Positions 1 to 8,603 of a stretch of DNA of 64,000 nucleotides are shown in pieces. Made by a program: the position numbers and the translations under genes. The stretch's first letter is position 1. Each line of letters starts with the position of its first letter. The notes below the pieces were generated by a model. The model did no database searches. It worked only from the letters and a program-made list of their open reading frames with translations, and was not told where the DNA came from. The DNA comes from an uncultured Pelagibacteraceae bacterium (lineage in GTDB: Bacteria; Pseudomonadota; Alphaproteobacteria; Pelagibacterales; Pelagibacteraceae): positions 47,307 to 111,306 of the forward strand of contig CACAHE010000003.1 in the NCBI GenBank assembly GCA_902532195.1, given 5' to 3'.

Positions 1-953
1 ATCAACCATGGATGAGGATAGGATGATAATCCACCAGGTTTTACTTCTTGTCTAAATCTATCTAATTCTTTTTCATTTATTCTTCCTTCAAGGAATGCTC
101 TAGCATACATACCAGGAGCACTATGACCTTGAAAATAAATTAGATCTCCACCAAATTTATTATTTTTTGCCCTCCAAAAATGATTCATTCCTACATCATA
201 AAGTGTTGCTGCAGATGCAAATGTACCAATATGTCCACCTAGTTCGGGATTTTTTTTATTTGCTCTCACTACCATTGCTGCAGCATTCCATCTTATTAAT
301 GATCGAATTTTTCTCTCCAAATTTTGATCTCCGGGGGATTTTTTTTCTGCTTCGGGTGATATTGTATTTATATAAGGAGTATTCCTCGAAAGAATTAAAT
401 CAGATCCTTGTTTATATGAATGCTCTATTAATTGTTTAATTATATATTGAGCTCTATGTTTTCCATCTCTCTCTAAGACTGCTGATAAAGACTCCAGCCA
501 TTCTTTAGTTTCAATTGGGTCAATATCTTTTCCGTTTTTTATTTCTATTCTTTTTTCGATAGTTTTACTTTCTTTAGTTTTAATAATTTCTGTTTCTGTA
601 TTTTCCTTAAGAATTAAAGTTTCTTCAGCTTCTTTTATAATTTTTTCTGTATCTGAAGGTATTTTTTCAGGAGTATTATTTTCTTTTTCTGTTTCAATAT
701 TTTTTTTTACTTTAGTATTTACACCAGCTAAGGTTATAAGCAAATCACCTTTGGAGACTTTATCTCCTACCTTGACATTAACATTTTCCACTTTTCCATC
801 AAATGTTGAAGGGACTTCTACAGATGATTTGTCACTTTCTAATGTGACTATAGGATCATTTTTTTTAATATTCTCACCAGCTTTAACTAACACCTCAACT
901 ATTTCTACATTTTCAAAATCACCAATATCAGGAACAAATAATTTTTCAGCCAT
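1..953 (-). CDS. aceE: Pyruvate dehydrogenase E1 component (AceE-type, partial at window edge) with N-terminal lipoyl domain
   Basis: Minus-strand translation from ATG at 953 stays open to base 1: MAEKLFVPDIGDFENVEIVEVLVKAGENIKKNDPIVTLESDKSSVEVPSTFDGKVENVNVKVGDKVSKGDLL (lipoyl domain with ESDK lysine), a charged linker, then DPIETKEWLESLSAVLERDG..RSLIRWNAAAMVVRAN..LGGHIGTFASAATLYDVGMNHFWR..GGDLIYFQGHSAPGMYARAFLEGR (homodimeric E1p). Absent from the ORF track because no stop lies in the window. Confidence 0.93.
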   Translation of the reverse strand, partial: MAEKLFVPDIGDFENVEIVEVLVKAGENIKKNDPIVTLESDKSSVEVPSTFDGKVENVNVKVGDKVSKGDLLITLAGVNTKVKKNIETEKENNTPEKIPSDTEKIIKEAEETLILKENTETEIIKTKESKTIEKRIEIKNGKDIDPIETKEWLESLSAVLERDGKHRAQYIIKQLIEHSYKQGSDLILSRNTPYINTISPEAEKKSPGDQNLERKIRSLIRWNAAAMVVRANKKNPELGGHIGTFASAATLYDVGMNHFWRAKNNKFGGDLIYFQGHSAPGMYARAFLEGRINEKELDRFRQEVKPGGLSSYPHPWL

Positions 954-1196
954 AATTCAATTCAATAGTAAACATAACATTAATTTGATAGTCGATACAT
1001 TTTAAACATATTTATATCCTTTTTTCGTCATCGTTAAATGAGTAAATATAGACATGTTAACAAATTTTTTAATTAAAATTAAAGTTTTTAATAATAAACA
1101 AGACTTAGATGCTAAATTTTGGATACAAAGAGTTTTGTTAAAGAAAAAGTATAAATTAGTTTAATTTTTTAAACATTCATCTATATTAAATCATAT

Positions 1197-1273
1197 GGGC
1201 TGCTAGCTCAATTGGATAGAGCGCAGAGCTACGGACTCTGAGGTTGAGGGTTCAAGTCCTTCGCGGCCCACCA
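1197..1273 (+). tRNA. tRNA-Arg (anticodon ACG), CCA encoded
   Basis: GGGCTGC/GCGGCCC acceptor stem, CAGAG-CTACGGA-CTCTG anticodon arm, GAGGG-TTCAAGT-CCTTC T arm, terminal ACCA. Confidence 0.95.
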
Positions 1274-1284
1274 AGAAAGGAAAG

Positions 1285-1368
1285 ATGAAAGTTTCTTTAC
1301 AAAAATCTGTAATTTACTTTTTTTTATTAGTTATATTTGTATTGTTATTGATCACATTATTAATTTAA
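1285..1368 (+). CDS. 27-aa single-TM hydrophobic micropeptide (hypothetical)
   Basis: AAGAAAGGAAAG-ATG; MKVSLQKSVIYFFLLVIFVLLLITLLI*; stop directly abuts the start of the next CDS (1369). Confidence 0.45.
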   Translation: MKVSLQKSVIYFFLLVIFVLLLITLLI

Positions 1369-1776
1369 ATGAATAAAAAATTTCAACAGATCAGCTTAAA
1401 ACCAGGTTTTATGAAACATAATGGTGGTTTATTTTTTCGTAAAATTTCAAACAAAAATTATGAATTTAAAACTAAAATAAATAAAAAACATTTAAATAGA
1501 GCTGGTATAACCCATGGAGGATATATAGCCTCAATTATAGATGCAGGTGCAGGAACGGGAGCTCATAGAGTTACAAATAATAAAGTATGTGTAACAATTT
1601 CATTAGATATAAAATTTATAGATTCAACCAAATTAGGTGATGAAATTATAGGAAATGTTTATATACAAAAAGTTACTAGGTCTTTAGTTTTTTTGGTTTG
1701 TAAACTAAAAAGTAATAAAAAAATAATTGCTACTGCTTCAGGAGTCTGGAAAAAAACAAATAAAGAATTTGCTTAA
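1369..1776 (+). CDS. PaaI-family acyl-CoA thioesterase (hotdog fold)
   Basis: AGITHGGYIASIIDAGAGTGAHR hotdog signature and overall length. Confidence 0.85.
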   Translation: MNKKFQQISLKPGFMKHNGGLFFRKISNKNYEFKTKINKKHLNRAGITHGGYIASIIDAGAGTGAHRVTNNKVCVTISLDIKFIDSTKLGDEIIGNVYIQKVTRSLVFLVCKLKSNKKIIATASGVWKKTNKEFA

Positions 1777-4097
1777 TTTGGTTTTCTTCTAAAATTTAAA
1801 TATCCAAAAATTGCAAACAAAATAAAAGCAATTGGGTAAACATAATTTTTGCTTGGTCTATCTAGATTTTCTACTTTTAACTCAGTAATAGAGTCGTCAA
1901 TTTCAAAACCAGATTTTTTTGCCAAACCATTCCATTTTAAATTATCAACTATAATTTGATTATCTTTTTTGATTAAAGTTAGCCCATATTTTTCCAAATT
2001 AAATTTTTGGTCAAATGTATTTTTATTTATTACAAACAATTTATACCTTTCGCCATATTCACTAAATCGAGTAATTTTTATATGAACATCTCTACTTTTT
2101 TCTAACTTAACTAAGTTAATTTTATTTAAATCTTTATATTCAAATTTAGGATAAAATTTATTTAAAATAAATTCTGGAGATAAAAAAGAAATTGATACAA
2201 CTAAAAAAATAATAGTTTCGTACCATCTGAGTTTATTGAAAAACCATCCTTGTGTAGCTGATGTGAAAATTAATATTCCTATTAAAGAAGTCACAATTAC
2301 TAGTAACGCATGCCAAATATTTTCAATTCCTATTAATAAAATCTCGTGGTTGAATAAAAAAACAATTGGGAGAATACCAGTTCTTAAACTATACCAGAAT
2401 GCCTGTACTCCAGTTCTAAGAGGATCTCCTCCTGAAATGCCTGCAGCTGCGTATGATGCTAGTCCAACGGGTGGTGTTACATCTGCCATCAAGCCAAAAT
2501 AAAATACAAACAAATGAACTGCTATAATTGGAAAAATAAATCCAGATGCGTTACCTACATCAACTAAAACCATTGACATAAGTGATGCAACAACTACATA
2601 ATTTGCCGTAGTTGGAAGTCCCATACCAAGCAATAAACATAGAATTATAGTTAATAATATTAGAATTATGACATTATCTTTTGCAACAGACTCTATAACA
2701 ATAATTAAATTTGTACTTAATCCTGTTGAGCCTACAGCTCCTACAATAACTCCTGCTGTTGCAATTGCAATACCAACTGCCACCATGTTTATAGCGCCTT
2801 TTTCAAAACCTACGACTGTTTGATTAAACCAAGTTTTTAATCCATCTCTAAAATTTGATTGTTTAATTAATATGTTTATTAAATTTACAGAAATTAATGC
2901 AATAGTTGCATAGAATATTGAATATGAAGCAGTAAGTCTTAGATAAACTAGCAAATAAATCAAAACAAAAATCGGAATTAAAAAATGTAAACCTGAAAGA
3001 AAAGTTTTTTTTAAATTTGGTACTTCCTTTTCATCCATTCCTTTTAGATTTAATTTTAATGCCTCTAGGTGTGAAATATAAAACAATGCAATGTAAGATA
3101 TCACTGCTGGTAAAAATGCGTGTTTAACTACCTCGAAGTATGTGACTCCTATAAAACTTGCCATAACAAAAGCTGCTGCTCCCATTACTGGAGGCATTAT
3201 TTGCCCATTAACCGAAGAAGAGACTTCAATTGCTCCTGCTTTTTCTTTTGAAAAGCCAGTTTTTTTCATTATCGGGATTGTAAAAGTGCCTGTGGTAACT
3301 GTATTCGCTACCGATGAGCCTGATATCATGCCTGTCATTCCTGATCCTAAAATTGCTGCTTTAGCTGGGCCACCTCTCATTTTTCCTACCATAGCAAAAG
3401 CTAAATCTAAAAAATATTGACCTCCTCCAGCAGTTTCTAGAAGCGCACCAAACAAAACAAACAAAAATATAAAATCAACAGAAACACCTATTGGAATTCC
3501 AAATATTGCTTCTTGATCAAACCATTGAAATCCTACTAATCTCTTTAAAGAAAGACCTCCATGTGAAATCATTTCTGGTGCATATTTTCCAAAATAAGAG
3601 AATAGCAAGAAACAGACTGCAATAATAACTAAAGGTATTCCAATTACCCTTCTAGTTGCTTCAAGTAGAATTAAAATTCCACATATTCCAATAATTAATT
3701 CTATTGGAAGAATAAAATTTTCACCTAAATTAATTTTTAATAGAATGCCTCCTCTATCTACTAATTGATCATAAAAAAAATAAATATAAAGACAGCAAAA
3801 AGTTCCTACTATACTTATAAAAATATCAAATATTGAAATTTTTTTGGATTTGGAAAAAGGAAATATTAGAAAAGCTAATAATAATGCAAATCCTAAATGA
3901 ATAGCTCTAGCGGGTAAACCTTTAAACATTCCAATATTAAACCAAAAAGGAAAGGGGGATGCATACCATAATTGAAATAAAGACCAAATTATTGCTATAG
4001 CAGCAACAATTTTTAAATGAAGACCTCCAAGATTCCTAGTAGGTGATAAATCTTCGTGAATTTTACTTTCAATTTTTGTATCTATATCTTTATTCAT
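1773..4097 (-). CDS. TRAP transporter fused permease (4TM/12TM, TAXI type)
   Basis: 774 aa polytopic; GSGMTGMISGSSVANTVTTGTFTIPIMKK and GMGLPTTANYVVVASL DctM-like motifs; C-terminal soluble extension. Confidence 0.92.
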   Translation of the reverse strand: MNKDIDTKIESKIHEDLSPTRNLGGLHLKIVAAIAIIWSLFQLWYASPFPFWFNIGMFKGLPARAIHLGFALLLAFLIFPFSKSKKISIFDIFISIVGTFCCLYIYFFYDQLVDRGGILLKINLGENFILPIELIIGICGILILLEATRRVIGIPLVIIAVCFLLFSYFGKYAPEMISHGGLSLKRLVGFQWFDQEAIFGIPIGVSVDFIFLFVLFGALLETAGGGQYFLDLAFAMVGKMRGGPAKAAILGSGMTGMISGSSVANTVTTGTFTIPIMKKTGFSKEKAGAIEVSSSVNGQIMPPVMGAAAFVMASFIGVTYFEVVKHAFLPAVISYIALFYISHLEALKLNLKGMDEKEVPNLKKTFLSGLHFLIPIFVLIYLLVYLRLTASYSIFYATIALISVNLINILIKQSNFRDGLKTWFNQTVVGFEKGAINMVAVGIAIATAGVIVGAVGSTGLSTNLIIVIESVAKDNVIILILLTIILCLLLGMGLPTTANYVVVASLMSMVLVDVGNASGFIFPIIAVHLFVFYFGLMADVTPPVGLASYAAAGISGGDPLRTGVQAFWYSLRTGILPIVFLFNHEILLIGIENIWHALLVIVTSLIGILIFTSATQGWFFNKLRWYETIIFLVVSISFLSPEFILNKFYPKFEYKDLNKINLVKLEKSRDVHIKITRFSEYGERYKLFVINKNTFDQKFNLEKYGLTLIKKDNQIIVDNLKWNGLAKKSGFEIDDSITELKVENLDRPSKNYVYPIAFILFAIFGYLNFRRKPN

Positions 4098-4127
4098 TTA
4101 TATATAAGATGATACTTTACTACAAAA

Positions 4128-4157
4128 AAAAGGCCCAATAAATATATTGGGCCTTTT
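4128..4157 (-). terminator. Intrinsic terminator/attenuator-like hairpin between TAXI receptor and permease genes
   Basis: 12-bp perfect stem AAAAGGCCCAAT..ATTGGGCCTTTT with 6-nt loop; followed on the minus strand by a T-run. Confidence 0.85.
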
Positions 4158-4178
4158 AAATTAAATTAAGTATTTGGA

Positions 4179-5186
4179 TTACATTAACCCAGCTTCTTTA
4201 TAGTATTTAACTGCACCTGGATGTAATGGAGCAGATAAACCATCAGCTATCATATTTTTCTTTTCTAATGGTCCAAAAGCAGGATGTTGTTTTCTAAAAT
4301 CATCAAAGTTTTCAAAAACAGCTTTTGTAACTAAATAAACAAGCTCTTCAGGAACATCGGCACTTGTAACAACTGTAGCTTTTACACCAAAAGTTGTAAC
4401 ATCTTTCTTTTGTCCTGTGTAAGTTCCTTTAGGTATTGTTGCTGCAGCATAATAATCTGCACCATCAATAAGACCTTGAACTGGTCCACCTACTAAATTA
4501 ATTGGTAAAGCTTTAGCCCCACAAGTTGCTGCTTGTTCCATAGCTCCATTTGGAAATCCAACTGAATAACCAAAAGCATCTATTTTTCCATCACAAAGTG
4601 CTTTAACTTGCTCAGATGATGTTAATTCAGTTACTGATTTAAAATAACTATTACTAACACCCATTGCTTTCATAAGCTCTTCCATAGTTCCTCTTTGACC
4701 TGAACCTGGATTACCTATATTAACAACTTTTCCTTCAAGTCCTTTAAAGTCTTTTACTCTAGCTTTTTTTCTAGCCCAAATTTGGAAAGGTTCATTATGA
4801 ACTGAAAAAACAGCTCTTAAATTACCAAATTTTTTTCCTTCCCATTTGCTTGAACCATTATAAGCATGAAACTGCCAGTCTGATTGTGCTACACCAAATT
4901 GAAACTCACCATCTTTTATTTGGCCAATGTTATAATTAGACCCTCCAGTTGAAGGCGCTGTACATCTATATGCTTTATCAGTTGCACCTTTTTTTCTTCC
5001 ATGTTCCGCACTAGTCGCATATTTATGCAACATTTTGCAAATAGCATTTCCAGTTTGAAAGTATACGCCAGTCGGTCCACCGGTTCCTATCGTGAAAAAC
5101 TCTGCAGATTTTGCAACTGTAGAAAAAGACAACGTAGCTACAAAAAGCAATAGAGCGCTCGATAAGGAAGTAATTATTTTTCTCAT
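4179..5186 (-). CDS. TRAP transporter solute receptor, TAXI family
   Basis: Signal peptide, then FFTIGTGGPTGVYFQTGNAICKML; LNLVGGPVQGLIDG region; adjacent to a TRAP permease. Confidence 0.92.
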   Translation of the reverse strand: MRKIITSLSSALLLFVATLSFSTVAKSAEFFTIGTGGPTGVYFQTGNAICKMLHKYATSAEHGRKKGATDKAYRCTAPSTGGSNYNIGQIKDGEFQFGVAQSDWQFHAYNGSSKWEGKKFGNLRAVFSVHNEPFQIWARKKARVKDFKGLEGKVVNIGNPGSGQRGTMEELMKAMGVSNSYFKSVTELTSSEQVKALCDGKIDAFGYSVGFPNGAMEQAATCGAKALPINLVGGPVQGLIDGADYYAAATIPKGTYTGQKKDVTTFGVKATVVTSADVPEELVYLVTKAVFENFDDFRKQHPAFGPLEKKNMIADGLSAPLHPGAVKYYKEAGLM

Positions 5187-5257
5187 ATTATTTCTCCTCT
5201 ACTATTATTATTTAGAACAATTCTAATCAAAACTTTGTGGTCGAGTCTATAAAAAAA

Positions 5258-6484
5258 TTAAGTTGATTCAACCCAGGCTTTTAATCTTTTTGTGCCTTCT
5301 ACTATTTTTGGTGCAAATTCATTTAATAAATTGTCATCTATACTTAAATTTTTAGGAATATTTTTCATAAATTCATCACCATTAAAATCAGTAAAACTTA
5401 TTCTTGCATACATTTTTTTTTCTGAAAAACCAAAGTCTGATCCTGGTAGTGCTGCAACCCCAGCTTTGTTCAACATATCTTTACACATATCTTCAGAAGT
5501 TTTGAATTTTTTATCCATAAATTCTGGCATTAAATAAAAACCCCCTTGTGGTTTGCTAATTAAAACTTTATTTGATCTTAAATTTTCATAAACATAATTC
5601 CCTACACTTTTTAAAATATTTTTTGAAATATTTAAGTATTCTGTATGATCATTTTTAAAAGCAGCAATTGCAGCATATTGTATTGGTGCACTAACAGATG
5701 TAAAAGTTTCGCTAGCTAAAACTTTTAAAGATTCTCTTAATTTAATAAATTGGTTTGGTATAACAAAATATCCCAGTCTCCATCCGCCTGCACCACACCA
5801 TTTGCTTAATCCATTGCTGACGATTGTTTGGTCAGGACAAAAATCAGATATAGATTGAAAATCTGATTCAAAGGTCAAATCAGAATAGATTTCATCTGAT
5901 AGTACTAAAATTTTATACTTTTTCACAACTTCACTTATTTCTTGAAGGTTTTTACAAACAAGTCCACATGGATTATTTGGAGAATTTAAAAAAAGTAAAT
6001 AATTTTTATTTTTATTTTTTGAAACAATATTTTCTATACTTTCTGCAGATGGAAACCAATTTCTTTCTCTAGAAGTTTCAATAAAATGATATTTATTTCT
6101 TCCTAAAATTGCTTGAGGTTTATATGAAACCCAACTTGGGGCTGGCAATAATACTTCGCCATCAAAAAGTATATGCAATAAAAACATGAGTTCTTTTGAT
6201 CCTGGTCCAATAATAATATTAGACTCATCATATTTATTTTGTTTTTTTTTTGATTCAAACTGAGCAATTGCATTTCTTAATTCTGGGAGTCCTTGCATTG
6301 GAAGATACTTGTTATGATGAGCATTTTTTTTTAGTTCCAAAATTACATCTTCTGGAACTTTAAAAGGAGATTGTCCAAACCCAAATTTAAATATTTCTTT
6401 TCCTTGTAATTCAAGGTCTTTGGATAACTCGTTAATTCTTAGAGTTGATGAAGGTTTTAAATTTTTTACTATTTCTTTAATCAT
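5258..6484 (-). CDS. Class I/II PLP aminotransferase (aspartate aminotransferase-like)
   Basis: LNSPNNPCGLV, LSDEIYSDLTF, SNGLSKWCGAGGWRLGY (PLP lysine). Confidence 0.88.
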   Translation of the reverse strand: MIKEIVKNLKPSSTLRINELSKDLELQGKEIFKFGFGQSPFKVPEDVILELKKNAHHNKYLPMQGLPELRNAIAQFESKKKQNKYDESNIIIGPGSKELMFLLHILFDGEVLLPAPSWVSYKPQAILGRNKYHFIETSRERNWFPSAESIENIVSKNKNKNYLLFLNSPNNPCGLVCKNLQEISEVVKKYKILVLSDEIYSDLTFESDFQSISDFCPDQTIVSNGLSKWCGAGGWRLGYFVIPNQFIKLRESLKVLASETFTSVSAPIQYAAIAAFKNDHTEYLNISKNILKSVGNYVYENLRSNKVLISKPQGGFYLMPEFMDKKFKTSEDMCKDMLNKAGVAALPGSDFGFSEKKMYARISFTDFNGDEFMKNIPKNLSIDDNLLNEFAPKIVEGTKRLKAWVEST

Positions 6485-8440
6485 TTAATTTTTTAATTCG
6501 CTCAAATCTTTATATTCCTTAAGTACTTCTGGATTTGCTAAAGCCTGAATATTTTTTATTTTATTTCCTTCAATTATATTTTTCACAGCTAATTCTACAA
6601 TCTTTCCATTTTTTGTTCTAGGAATATCAGAAACTTTTATAATTTTTGATGGAACGTGCCGTGGTGAAGCATTTAATCTTATAGCTTTTTTTATTTTTTC
6701 TATTAAATAATCACTCAATTCAAATTTTTTATCAATTACAACAAATAAAATAATTCTAATATCGTTATCCCAATTTTGCCCTACAACTATAGACTCTTTA
6801 ATTTCGTCAAATTTTTCAACTACAGAATAAATTTCAGATGTTCCCAATCTAACTCCTCCAGGATTTAATGTTGCATCCGAACGTCCATAAATTATGTATC
6901 CTCCATTATCTTTTCTTTCAGCATAATCGCCATGATGCCAAACTCCTTTAAACTTTTGAAAATATGCTTTTTTGTACTTAATATTATTTTTATCATTCCA
7001 GAACTTTTTTGGCATTGATGGAAATGCATTTTTGCAAATTAACTCTCCTTTTCTATTTTTAATTTTTTTTCCATAAATATTATAAACTCCAACATCCATT
7101 CCAAGACCATTATTTTGAATTTGTCCATTAATTACTGGACTATAAATATTTCCAAGCACAAAACATGAAACGATATCTGTTCCTCCTGAAATCGATGAAA
7201 GGTGTAAATTTTTTTTAATTTTTTTATATATATAATTGAAACAATCTTTTGATAAAGGAGATCCAGTTGAGCAAATAGTTTTTAATTTTTGTAATTTATA
7301 TTTTGACTTGATATTAATATTTAATTTTCTCAATGAGTCTAAATATTTAGCACTTACCCCAAAAAGACTAATTTTTTCTTTTTCAGCTATTCTTATTAAT
7401 AAATCTTTTTCCTTATACATAGGAAAACCATCAAATAATACTATTGAAGCTTGAGATGCTAAAGCACTAACTAACCAATTCCACATCATCCAACCACAAG
7501 TGGTGAAATAAAAAACATTATCTTTTGGCTTTATTTCGCAATGTAATTGATGTTCTTTCAAATGTTGAAGTAAAACACCGCCAGCTATATGGCATATACA
7601 TTTTGGCTTTCCAGTTGTTCCACTTGAATACAAAATTGCTAATTCATGATCAAAATCAAACTTGTTAAATAAAATTTTTATTGGTTTAATTTTATAAATT
7701 TCATTCCAAAAATAATATTTAATATTTTTAATCTTTTTGAATTTTAGATATTTTTTGCCAGGATAGTTTACTATTATAACTTTATTAATTGATTTAATTT
7801 TTTTTAAAATTATCGGTAATCTTTCAATTATATTTATCTCCTTTCCATTATAATAGTACCTGTCAGAAATAATTAAAACTTTAGGTTTGATTTGAGCAAA
7901 CCTTTCGATTACGCCATTTGCACCAAAATCTGGAGAACAAGAAGACCATATCGCCCCTAAAGAAGCTGTTGCTAAAAAACTTTCTACTGTCTCTGTAATA
8001 TTTGGTAAATATGCAGCAATCCTATCTCCTTTTTTTATATTTAATTTTTTAAATAGATTTATTAGTTTACTTACGTTTTCATTTAATTCTTTCCATGTTC
8101 TAATATTTTTATAACCGTTTTCACTTATAAATGTAATTGCTTTTGAATTTTCATTTTTTGAAAGTAGGTTTTCAGCAAAATTTATTTTTGAATTAATAAA
8201 AAATTTATTTTTAATAAGTTCTTTTTGAAATAAAAATTTATTTGTTTTAATACCTTTTACTTTGCAAAAATCCCATATTGAGGACCAAAAAAATTTTTTA
8301 TTTTTTATAGTCCATTCAAGTAATTTTGAGTAATTTTTTGTAACTTTATAATTTGACCTTTTAGACAAAAACTTTTCAAATCTGTATAAATTAGAGTTTT
8401 TCTTTAAATTACTTGACGCTTCCCATAATTTTTTATTCAT
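6485..8440 (-). CDS. Acetoacetyl-CoA synthetase (acetoacetate-CoA ligase)
   Basis: AMP-binding ILYSSGTTGKPKCICH; TTCGWMMWNWLVSAL; YGRSDATLNPGGVRLGTSEIY; 651 aa. Confidence 0.9.
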   Translation of the reverse strand: MNKKLWEASSNLKKNSNLYRFEKFLSKRSNYKVTKNYSKLLEWTIKNKKFFWSSIWDFCKVKGIKTNKFLFQKELIKNKFFINSKINFAENLLSKNENSKAITFISENGYKNIRTWKELNENVSKLINLFKKLNIKKGDRIAAYLPNITETVESFLATASLGAIWSSCSPDFGANGVIERFAQIKPKVLIISDRYYYNGKEINIIERLPIILKKIKSINKVIIVNYPGKKYLKFKKIKNIKYYFWNEIYKIKPIKILFNKFDFDHELAILYSSGTTGKPKCICHIAGGVLLQHLKEHQLHCEIKPKDNVFYFTTCGWMMWNWLVSALASQASIVLFDGFPMYKEKDLLIRIAEKEKISLFGVSAKYLDSLRKLNINIKSKYKLQKLKTICSTGSPLSKDCFNYIYKKIKKNLHLSSISGGTDIVSCFVLGNIYSPVINGQIQNNGLGMDVGVYNIYGKKIKNRKGELICKNAFPSMPKKFWNDKNNIKYKKAYFQKFKGVWHHGDYAERKDNGGYIIYGRSDATLNPGGVRLGTSEIYSVVEKFDEIKESIVVGQNWDNDIRIILFVVIDKKFELSDYLIEKIKKAIRLNASPRHVPSKIIKVSDIPRTKNGKIVELAVKNIIEGNKIKNIQALANPEVLKEYKDLSELKN

Positions 8441-8603
8441 AAATAAAATATATTGAATTATTTGATTTTATGTTACTGTTCTTCTTACAAAAATACCAAA
8501 TGAGAACTTTTTACTTAATGATTCGGACTAGTTTTAGACTATCTTTGTTCTTTTAGCACAACAACATATAGTAGAAAAAAAAAACAATATACCAAAGATA
8601 GAA

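Noticed and set aside
167-1005. Plus-strand ORFs at 167-439 and 751-1005
   Set aside because: Antisense shadows of the lipoyl-AceE frame, which has clear homology; hydrophobic/Leu-Phe-rich low-complexity translations.
2236-3420. Plus-strand ORFs 2236-2502 and 3142-3420
   Set aside because: Antisense to the conserved TRAP permease; no recognisable domain or RBS.
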